Positions 1 through 5,814 of a stretch of DNA of 6,779 bases are shown here, piece by piece; position 1 is the first letter of the stretch; the number at the start of each line of letters is the position of its first letter. The stretch spans positions 1-6,779 of the forward strand of contig JAIRKV010000298.1 of NCBI GenBank assembly GCA_031259935.1. Direction: 5' to 3'. Made by a program: the position numbers and the translations under genes. Below the pieces are notes generated by a model. That model worked only from the letters and a program-made list of their open reading frames with translations. It was not told the DNA's origin and ran no database searches. Origin of the DNA: Prevotellaceae bacterium. Lineage in GTDB: Bacteria; Bacteroidota; Bacteroidia; Bacteroidales; UBA932.

Positions 1-28
1 AATTTAAAGATTTAAAAATTTAAAGATT
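1..28. repeat. Short AT-rich direct repeat
   Basis: The 12-base unit AATTTAAAGATT occurs exactly at 1-12 and again at 17-28, a period of 16 bases. The window begins inside it, so it may be the end of a longer tandem array outside the window. The unit is very AT-rich, so a chance origin is possible. No function can be read from it. Confidence 0.45.
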
Positions 29-50
29 ACAGACAGAAGCAAACAAAAAA

Positions 51-193
51 GCACGTCATTGTGAGGAATGAAATGACGAAGCAATCCAGAAAAAAGAACA
101 GAGAAAAAATGGCAAATAATCTTCCGTATTAACTTCGTTGAGTTTTGCTGCGCTTCTGGATTGCTTCGGGCTAACGCCCTCGCAATGACGTGC
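51..193. repeat. MITE-like palindromic intergenic repeat
   Basis: Two arms in inverted orientation, 51-90 and 155-193, flank a central spacer of about 64 bases. The outer ends match as GCACGTCATTG against CAATGACGTGC, and GAGG also pairs just inside them. The inner ends match over 13 bases: GAAGCAATCCAGA at 78-90 against TCTGGATTGCTTC at 155-167. The roughly 10 bases between these blocks differ between the arms. The CGTCATTGCGAGG...GAAGCAATCCAGA pattern resembles a dispersed palindromic repeat that I recall from intergenic regions of many bacterial genomes. No transposase is encoded, so the element would be non-autonomous. No target-site duplication is obvious. As RNA or single-stranded DNA it could form a long interrupted hairpin. 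Confidence 0.7.
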
Positions 194-451
194 TGCTTGC
201 TTTTATGTCAAAATAAAACTGATAGAAATAATGTCGTATTATTGCTGATTTTTTTATTTATAAGGAGCGACTAATTCGATTTTTGCAGGCATGTTTTAAT
301 CATACAGACAGAAGAAATTTAAATTCGGCATATTTCTTCCGTAAATCGAATTTTGTTTCCGCAATTACGGACAAACGGAACATCGTTGCAAACCAAGTAA
401 AGCAGGGCGAAGCGGAGTGCAACGATTTAATATAATGGATAATTTTTTTCA
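194..451. other. Gene-free spacer with several inverted repeats
   Basis: No credible coding sequence or tRNA is visible here. Four inverted repeats stand out. AATTCGATTT at 273-282 pairs with AAATCGAATT at 343-352. GAAGAAAT at 311-318 pairs with ATTTCTTC at 332-339, nested inside the first pair. TCCGTAA at 338-344 pairs with TTACGGA at 365-371 and competes with both stems above. ATCGTTGCA at 382-390 pairs with TGCAACGAT at 418-426 across a 27-base loop. All lie upstream of the proposed prfA promoter, so they are more likely ends of an upstream transcript, relics of repeats or DNA structures than part of the prfA leader. No clean U-tract follows any of them. Confidence 0.4.
382..426. repeat. 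9-bp perfect inverted repeat (hairpin)
   Basis: ATCGTTGCA (382-390) and TGCAACGAT (418-426) are perfectly complementary. The loop is purine-rich and comparatively GC-rich for this spacer, including GCAGGGCGAAGCGGAG at 402-417. The sequence after the stem (TTAATATAATGG) is AT-rich but has no run of T, so it is not a classical intrinsic terminator. It sits about 50 bases upstream of the proposed prfA -7 element. Confidence 0.4.
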
Positions 452-486
452 TTTGTACGTACTTGAAAAATTTAATGTTACCTTTG
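452..486 (+). promoter_or_regulatory. Bacteroidota-type promoter for prfA
   Basis: TACCTTTG at 479-486 is an exact match to the Bacteroidota -7 consensus TAnnTTTG. A TTTG at 452-455 could serve as the -33 element with a 23-base spacer, at the long end of the usual range; a TTG at 463-465 would be too close. Transcription would start near 491-495, giving a leader of about 25-30 bases before the prfA ATG. The -7 match is seen directly; its use as a promoter is inference. Confidence 0.55.
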
Positions 487-520
487 TACCAAATTACTGA
501 AATAATATCATTTTTATTTT

Positions 521-1606
521 ATGAACGAAGACAGAATAATTCTCAAACTGGAAGGTATAAAACAAAAATTTGAGGAAACAGGTTTGCAAATTACCGACCC
601 TGATGTCATTGCCGATATGAAAAAGTTTATCGAACTGAACCGGGAATACCGTTATTTGGAACCTGTTGTTTTATCTTTTGACAAATATAAATTAACTGTT
701 GCAAATATAGAATCGGCAAAGGAACTTCTCAAAACCGAAAAAGATGCTGAAATGTGCCAAATGGCTGTTGCCGAAATAGAAAATCTGGAAAAACAAAGAG
801 CAGCCATTGAAGAAGAATTGAAAATATTGCTTATACCCAAAGATCCTCAAGATGACAGAAACGCAATACTTGAAATACGCGCAGGAACAGGAGGAAATGA
901 AGCATCAATATTTGCAGGCGATTTGTTGAGAATGTATGCAAAATTTATTGAAACAAAAGGTTGGCAAATTGAAATCACAAATATATCGGAAGGAACGGCA
1001 GGCGGTTTCAAAGAAGTAGTGGCAAAAGTTACAGGTTCGGGAGTATATGGAATTTTGAAATACGAATCAGGAGTACATCGCGTACAGCGAGTACCGCAAA
1101 CCGAAACGCAGGGACGAATTCATACATCGGCTGCATCTGTTGCCGTTTTGCCCGAAGCCGAAGAATTTGATATAGAACTCAACGAAAAAGATATTCGCAA
1201 GGATATATTTTGTGCGTCCGGTCCCGGCGGGCAATCGGTAAATACAACTTATTCGGCGATTCGCCTGACTCACATTCCTACAGGAATTGTTGTACAGTGT
1301 CAGGATGAAAAATCGCAAATGAAAAATTATTCCAAAGCTCTTTCCGAACTTCGTACTCGAATTTACAGCATGGAATATCAAAAATATATCGACGAAATAG
1401 CAAGCAAACGCAAAACAATGGTTTCAACAGGCGACCGTTCGGCAAAGATTCGTACCTACAATTATCCTCAAAGTCGAGTTACCGACCACCGCATAAACTA
1501 TACCGTTCATAATCTTCCTGCATTTATGAATGGCGATATTTTGGAAATCATAGAACAATTGCAACTAGCTGAAAATGCAGAACGCCTGCAAGAAAGCGAA
1601 TTTTAA
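521..1606 (+). CDS. prfA: Peptide chain release factor 1 (RF1)
   Basis: RF1 recognises UAA and UAG stop codons in the ribosomal A site and triggers hydrolysis of peptidyl-tRNA in the cytoplasm. The 361-residue product has the usual family length (about 360). The N-terminal half is a helical, charged region (about 1-105). The codon-recognition loop carries the PxT-type tripeptide as Pro192-Gln193-Thr194 in RVPQTETQGRIHTS, which separates RF1 from RF2 with its SPF motif. The catalytic GGQ loop is Gly236-Gly237-Gln238 in GPGGQSVN; this glutamine is the usual target of the PrmC/HemK methylase, which is not encoded in the window. The conserved RTYNYPQSRVTDHRIN segment lies at 311-326. The ATG at 521 fits the family N-terminus and is preceded by an A/T-rich leader without a Shine-Dalgarno sequence. 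No internal frameshift resembling the RF2 programmed frameshift is present or needed. The gene has its own promoter match and converges on the metalloprotease gene. Confidence 0.97.
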   Translation: MNEDRIILKLEGIKQKFEETGLQITDPDVIADMKKFIELNREYRYLEPVVLSFDKYKLTVANIESAKELLKTEKDAEMCQMAVAEIENLEKQRAAIEEELKILLIPKDPQDDRNAILEIRAGTGGNEASIFAGDLLRMYAKFIETKGWQIEITNISEGTAGGFKEVVAKVTGSGVYGILKYESGVHRVQRVPQTETQGRIHTSAASVAVLPEAEEFDIELNEKDIRKDIFCASGPGGQSVNTTYSAIRLTHIPTGIVVQCQDEKSQMKNYSKALSELRTRIYSMEYQKYIDEIASKRKTMVSTGDRSAKIRTYNYPQSRVTDHRINYTVHNLPAFMNGDILEIIEQLQLAENAERLQESEF

Positions 1607-1653
1607 ACAGGATTGGCATTTAATAAAATATTGCATTAGGAAGATAAAACCGA

Positions 1654-4269
1654 TTATTTTTTAATACTGTATACTGCTCCCCGATATTCATTTCCGTTTG
1701 CATCTTTTGCATAATAATAATATATACCCGGAGATACTGTTTGTCCTTTATATTTTCCATCCCAGCCATTATTACCTCGAAACAAACAGACACCCCATCT
1801 GTTGAATATGTATAAGTCATAATTTTCACCGAAAACATCATTAATTCCATCCCTGTCATGTGGCGTGAATGCATTCGGTAATCGTTCTTGCAGGTGTTTA
1901 ATTTCCAATGTTCCATTTATATATTTCATTGTATAATTATCTGCTTCGGCTCCGCTGATTGTTATAAGGTATTTTCCTGCAACGTCTGTGTTGGCAGCAG
2001 AACATGATATTATCGGAAACTTCGTCAGAACGGTAGAATCTTCTCCATATACAAATCCGCTGCATTTGTATCCCAACGCAGGAAAAGCATCTCCTGCATA
2101 GATAATGTAATCTGTGGCTTTAACAGTTAAGTCGGCGGGATTTATTACAACATTTACCGCTGTGCGTGCGCTTTCGCAGTTTGTCGCAGTGTTTTTCGCT
2201 GTCGCATAACACGTTGTTGTACCGACTGTACTGCAGCTTGGAGCCGTCGTTGTTGTGTTGCCGTTTAATGCAGTGTACCAGACTATCGTTTCTCCTGCGC
2301 CTGCCGTTGCTTCTGCTGTATGTGTAGCGCCGTCATAACATACCGTTATATTGCCGGCTATCGGTGCATTTGGCAATTGATTTACTGTTACTGTTGCTTT
2401 TACACGACTGCTTTCTGTTCTTGCAACCGTTTGAGATACATAATAATCTGTAGTATGTGCAGGAGATACCGTATAACTGTTTCCTGTGTGAAGTAACATG
2501 CCATCTGTCTGGCTGTCATACCATTTGAATATTGCGTCCGATTCTCCGCTTGCTTTCAGTGTTGCCGAATCGCCGGCACATATTGCAGTATCCGAAGGCG
2601 AAACTTCTATTGCGCATGTGTGAATAACTGTGATTGTATATGATTTTGTCGAATTAGTCGGTGATTTAACAGTAATGGTGATATTATTTGAACCACATGA
2701 TAATGAATGTGAGCCTGTGCCGACAGGAATGGTTGAATTCGGATGTGACGGCGTTGCATATACGGTAACGGATGAAACATTTGATGGTGCAGTTACGGTA
2801 TAAGATGCAATATCCGTATGAAATACAGGTGAAAGAGTTCCCTCGCTTACGTTTAAGCATTTCAATCCAGGAACAAAATAATCCGAATATCTTGATACGG
2901 CATGTTTCGACTGGCGCAACGTCAAGGCATTGTTGGCATAAGTTGCATCGCCTATATTAACTCCATTGTGAACCATATCGGGGTCAGAAAAAAAAGCAAT
3001 TCGCGGAGCGTCATTTCTGTCAGTAAAATAGATGCCGCTTTCATAAGTCATTATGGTGGAATACCAGTTTGAAGATATATCCTGTCCACGGTAACCCGAA
3101 GAATATGAAAACAGTCCGGGTCCGGATTGGACATTTTGTTGCCAGTGATGACCGCATCCCATATTATGTCCCATTTCGTGTACCATTGTATAAGTCCACG
3201 AAGTTTGCTGTACTCTCGACAGTCCGAAACCATAGATAGGATAGCCATATCCCGGTATATTGCCATTTAACAGCCAAGCCACGCCGCCTGTAAAACTTAC
3301 TTGAGGAATGAGCATTACCAAATCGGCTTTATACTGATAACGAAGACTGTGTACTTCGTCCATATAACCATCATTTGTTTTAGTCAGATTGTATAAATCC
3401 TGATTGGAATCAACTTCAGTATAATCGGTTTTATGTTTATAAGCCAAAGTGAAAGTAATGTTTGTCAAAGAATTTACCATTGCTTCATTATTTTTTTGCA
3501 TTGCCTGATTAATCAGGTCGTGAATATCGCTTACCCGCCAGTCGCCGAGCGCCCACTGCTCGGCATTGTCAGTATATACAATCATTACATTAACTGTTAT
3601 CGAATCTGATATATTGTCGGGAGGAAAGGTGCGATCGCCTGCATCGGATGCAATATCACCGTAAGATGCCGTATTTGCATGTTCGGATATATTATTCATG
3701 TGTTCCGAATGTTCCGTTTCGGGTAAATCAATATCTGCACAGCCTAATTCATATTTTTTCAATTCCGACATTTTACAGCGCGTCAAATAACTTTTGCCGT
3801 TTTTTGTTGCAACAAAAAACTGTTCGTCCTGTTGAGGAAGATCGGCAGAAATTGATATTCCCTTTTCCGAAATTGAAATATAGCAATATCCAAAATCGGT
3901 ATCAAGTATTTTTGCGGTTATTCCTTTTATTCCATCGTAATCAACGGTTACCTTTTGAACGACAGCCCTGTATTTTTTACTGTCGAAAAAATCAAGCAGT
4001 AATATATCGCCCTGATTTTTTGATGTAAAGTTTTTTAATTGTGGATTATATTCGAAAAGTCGAAAAGTTTCAACTTCTTTCGGAAAAACATTTTTTAGCG
4101 AAGGCTGATTTTCCTGTTTAAGAAGATTTTGAAGACTGTTTTCATTATTGATGTTAATAATCTGTCCGTTTTGAGCGTTCAAAAAATCTGCTGCCGAAAC
4201 GATACAGATAAAAGTTAAAAATAATCTTACCGTAAAACGATGCAACATGTGCTTTACAATATTTTTCAT
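1654..4269 (-). CDS. Secreted T9SS-sorted reprolysin-like zinc metalloprotease
   Basis: This 871-residue protein is predicted to be an extracellular or cell-surface metzincin protease. Residues 1-32 form a signal peptide with basic residues before a hydrophobic core (LFLTFICIV), with probable cleavage after Ala32. Residues about 33-220 look like a propeptide. The catalytic domain (about 222-463) has the extended zinc motif HExxHxxGxxH (His364, Glu365, His368, Gly371, His374) and a Met-turn in STIMTYE (Met407), as in M12B/reprolysin-like peptidases. A cadherin-like beta-sandwich follows (about 468-549), then two Ig-like domains (about 551-630 and 631-709), an MBG-type domain (about 711-790) and a CHU_C/gliding-motility C-terminal domain (about 797-871: PNAFTPHDRDGINDVF, YDLYIFNRWG, GWDG). 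That last domain is a type B T9SS sorting signal; the T9SS machinery itself lies elsewhere. The catalytic domain contains only one cysteine (Cys372). The ATG at 4269 is preceded by an A-rich leader; Met8 is an alternative start. Substrate is unknown. Confidence 0.9.
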   Translation of the reverse strand: MKNIVKHMLHRFTVRLFLTFICIVSAADFLNAQNGQIININNENSLQNLLKQENQPSLKNVFPKEVETFRLFEYNPQLKNFTSKNQGDILLLDFFDSKKYRAVVQKVTVDYDGIKGITAKILDTDFGYCYISISEKGISISADLPQQDEQFFVATKNGKSYLTRCKMSELKKYELGCADIDLPETEHSEHMNNISEHANTASYGDIASDAGDRTFPPDNISDSITVNVMIVYTDNAEQWALGDWRVSDIHDLINQAMQKNNEAMVNSLTNITFTLAYKHKTDYTEVDSNQDLYNLTKTNDGYMDEVHSLRYQYKADLVMLIPQVSFTGGVAWLLNGNIPGYGYPIYGFGLSRVQQTSWTYTMVHEMGHNMGCGHHWQQNVQSGPGLFSYSSGYRGQDISSNWYSTIMTYESGIYFTDRNDAPRIAFFSDPDMVHNGVNIGDATYANNALTLRQSKHAVSRYSDYFVPGLKCLNVSEGTLSPVFHTDIASYTVTAPSNVSSVTVYATPSHPNSTIPVGTGSHSLSCGSNNITITVKSPTNSTKSYTITVIHTCAIEVSPSDTAICAGDSATLKASGESDAIFKWYDSQTDGMLLHTGNSYTVSPAHTTDYYVSQTVARTESSRVKATVTVNQLPNAPIAGNITVCYDGATHTAEATAGAGETIVWYTALNGNTTTTAPSCSTVGTTTCYATAKNTATNCESARTAVNVVINPADLTVKATDYIIYAGDAFPALGYKCSGFVYGEDSTVLTKFPIISCSAANTDVAGKYLITISGAEADNYTMKYINGTLEIKHLQERLPNAFTPHDRDGINDVFGENYDLYIFNRWGVCLFRGNNGWDGKYKGQTVSPGIYYYYAKDANGNEYRGAVYSIKK

Positions 4270-4488
4270 AATTTGTGTTTTATTTATTTCTGTTGCTGAT
4301 TAAAATATATATCAATCTTTATATTACAAAATAAACAAATAGCATAGTCTCACAGAAAAACAGAGAATTAAGCATATCGAATTTCGCAATAACATGGTAT
4401 TTGTTTTTGTAAATTTCGGGTAAAGGTAATCAAAATTTTATTTTTACGTCAATTAATGCTGATATATTCGGCAAATTCAACAAGTTTT

Positions 4489-4515
4489 CAAAGTTACAGG
4501 CAAACAGTTATCAAA
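4489..4515 (-). promoter_or_regulatory. Candidate promoter for the metalloprotease gene
   Basis: Read on the minus strand, TAACTTTG (4496 down to 4489) matches the Bacteroidota -7 consensus TAnnTTTG exactly. A TTTG at 4515-4512 could be the -33 element, but the spacer is only 15 bases, slightly short. This is the only exact -7 match I found on this strand between the C1 peptidase stop and the metalloprotease start. If used, it gives a leader of roughly 210 bases. The proposed -33 element lies within the T-rich tail of the preceding terminator. Confidence 0.35.
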
Positions 4516-4520
4516 AACTA

Positions 4521-4548
4521 AAAGGCTGCCTTTTATTGAACAGCCTTT
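4521..4548 (-). terminator. Intrinsic terminator after the C1 peptidase gene
   Basis: AAAGGCTG (4521-4528) and CAGCCTTT (4541-4548) form a perfect 8-bp stem around a 12-base loop. On the minus strand the stem starts 24 bases after the last base of the peptidase stop codon and is followed by a T-rich tail (TAGTTTTTG, 4520-4512). On the plus strand it is also followed by T residues, so it could act in both directions, but no plus-strand gene ends here. Confidence 0.75.
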
Positions 4549-4572
4549 TTCATTATTTGTCCGTTAATCATT

Positions 4573-5781
4573 TTATAATCCCAATTTGTTTTTTATGTTT
4601 TCAGGAATTGCATTTTTGTTTATCAAAATGTTCATGGTTTTGTAGCGAACATAGTTTTCGGAAACATAAAAGAATCCTGCATATTCGCTGCCTTCTGTTC
4701 CCCATGAATTTTTCACTTTGTAAAATTTTGTGCCGTTCTGGTCTTTCGCAATTCCTGTGATATGCATACCGTGGTCGTCGGTAGTTTCGTAATTGTCGAA
4801 TGCTTCCTGCCGCAGTTCCTGAGTAATTTTAAGTTCGGTAATCGGTTTGTCGAGTTTGAGAATTTCTGTTTCACGTTCGGTTTTACTTAAATTTTCCCAG
4901 CGATCGCGGTCTGTTCCGCTCAAAGTGCTTACTTCCAAATCGGGTACAACGGCAACTCCTTTTTTATATTGAAATCCTTTTTCGCTGACATCCGATCCCC
5001 ATGCTACCGTGTAACCCTGTTCTATGCTGTTGTCGATAATTTCTATCAATTCATCTATTGTAACATTATAGTTCAGTCCCCAGATATAATTGTCGGGAAT
5101 TTCAATAATAAAAGGTTTGTAAAACGGATGATGTGTATAAGATGTTATTCCAACATAATCGTCCATATTCAGTCCCAACGACTGTGCGAATGATTTTGGA
5201 GTGTACCGATTGCCTTTGTATGTAAACTGTTCGGGATAATTTCCGTAATATGCATCAAGTATTCCGTTAAATCCTTTTTTCCACGCTTTGGTAAGTTTTC
5301 GTCCTTTTATTACCGCATCCACGTATGCTTTGGTTACGCGGTCGAGTTCGCTGTGGTCGTGTATTGTTCCGCCGTAATTTATTCCGTTGTAAACTTCTTC
5401 GGGAACAATTCCTGCCGTGCGCAATGTTTCCATAACATCTTCAAACGAGCCACCGCCGGCAAAATTTATTGTTCCGTGCAAACGGACATATTTGTCTGCC
5501 TTTTTTTCATAATTGTCTCGTGATACAAACATTTCCGACAGGTCGTATTCGCCTTTGCCCAAACGTAGCAATTCGGATTCGATGAACGACAGCGCCGAAA
5601 AACTCCAGCAGGTACCGCTGCGGCTTTGATTTTTTACAGGAGTATATTTCAATTCCTTTACTACGGTAAACTTATAGCCTGTTGCAGGCTTCTTTTCTTC
5701 GGCTTTTTTTTCCTGCGCCAAAGCGCTAAAACCAATTGCCATTATGATGGCTGCAAAAAATAACTTTTTCATTTTATTCAT
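4573..5781 (-). CDS. Exported bleomycin hydrolase-like C1 cysteine aminopeptidase
   Basis: This is a papain-fold cysteine peptidase of the C1B group (bleomycin hydrolase / aminopeptidase C), 402 residues against about 450 for typical cytosolic members. The active site is complete: oxyanion-hole Gln52 and catalytic Cys58 in NQSRSGTCWSFS, His337 in DHGMHITG, and Asn358 in KVKNSWG. The 279-residue distance from Cys to His is far larger than in papain and fits the large helical insertion of this group. Unlike cytosolic homologues it begins with a signal peptide (hydrophobic LFFAAIIMAIGFSALA, probable cleavage after Ala22), followed by a Lys/Glu-rich linker (24-32), so it probably acts in the periplasm. 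No T9SS C-terminal domain is present; it ends in NKLGL. Met4 (codon at 5770-5772), giving an MKKLFF start, is an equally plausible initiation site. It lies 33 bp downstream of the DUF362 gene with no promoter match between them, so cotranscription is likely; a hairpin terminator follows it. Peptide substrates are unknown. Confidence 0.9.
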   Translation of the reverse strand: MNKMKKLFFAAIIMAIGFSALAQEKKAEEKKPATGYKFTVVKELKYTPVKNQSRSGTCWSFSALSFIESELLRLGKGEYDLSEMFVSRDNYEKKADKYVRLHGTINFAGGGSFEDVMETLRTAGIVPEEVYNGINYGGTIHDHSELDRVTKAYVDAVIKGRKLTKAWKKGFNGILDAYYGNYPEQFTYKGNRYTPKSFAQSLGLNMDDYVGITSYTHHPFYKPFIIEIPDNYIWGLNYNVTIDELIEIIDNSIEQGYTVAWGSDVSEKGFQYKKGVAVVPDLEVSTLSGTDRDRWENLSKTERETEILKLDKPITELKITQELRQEAFDNYETTDDHGMHITGIAKDQNGTKFYKVKNSWGTEGSEYAGFFYVSENYVRYKTMNILINKNAIPENIKNKLGL

Positions 5782-5814
5782 TTTTTATTGTTTTATATAA
5801 TAATCTGTTTTGTA

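Larger units (their letters stand above)
4270..4572. other. Gene-free spacer between two exported-protease genes
   Basis: No coding sequence is supported in these 303 bases. From right to left, in the direction of transcription, it holds the terminator hairpin of the C1 peptidase gene (4521-4548), then a candidate promoter (4489-4515), then about 210 AT-rich bases leading to the metalloprotease start. No strong hairpin or recognisable riboswitch was seen in that leader. A plus-strand open frame overlapping 4536-4760 is an antisense shadow of the peptidase gene. Confidence 0.6.

Noticed and set aside
51..193. Palindrome as a simple intrinsic terminator
   Set aside because: The arms are about 40 bases with a 64-base spacer and conserved blocks at both ends of each arm, and no T-tract follows directly; a dispersed repeat fits better.
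1..520. CRISPR array or tRNA gene in the repeat-rich spacer
   Set aside because: The repeats are inverted pairs or a single two-copy direct repeat, not regularly spaced identical units, and no cloverleaf with a T-arm consensus was seen.
1067..1381. Minus-strand open frame of 104 codons inside prfA
   Set aside because: It lies wholly antisense to the conserved RF1 catalytic region, and its translation shows no recognisable family features.
521..1606. RF2 (prfB) or an RF-like rescue factor instead of RF1
   Set aside because: The recognition loop has a PxT-type tripeptide (PQT), not SPF; the N-terminal and codon-recognition domains are complete, so it is not a short ArfB-type factor.
1607..1653. 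Shared bidirectional terminator between prfA and the metalloprotease gene
   Set aside because: The 47-base gap is AT-rich but I could not find a convincing stem-loop followed by a T-tract on either strand.
3648..4028. Plus-strand open frame of 126 codons
   Set aside because: It is antisense to the metalloprotease propeptide; its composition is that of a shadow frame and it has no plausible promoter.
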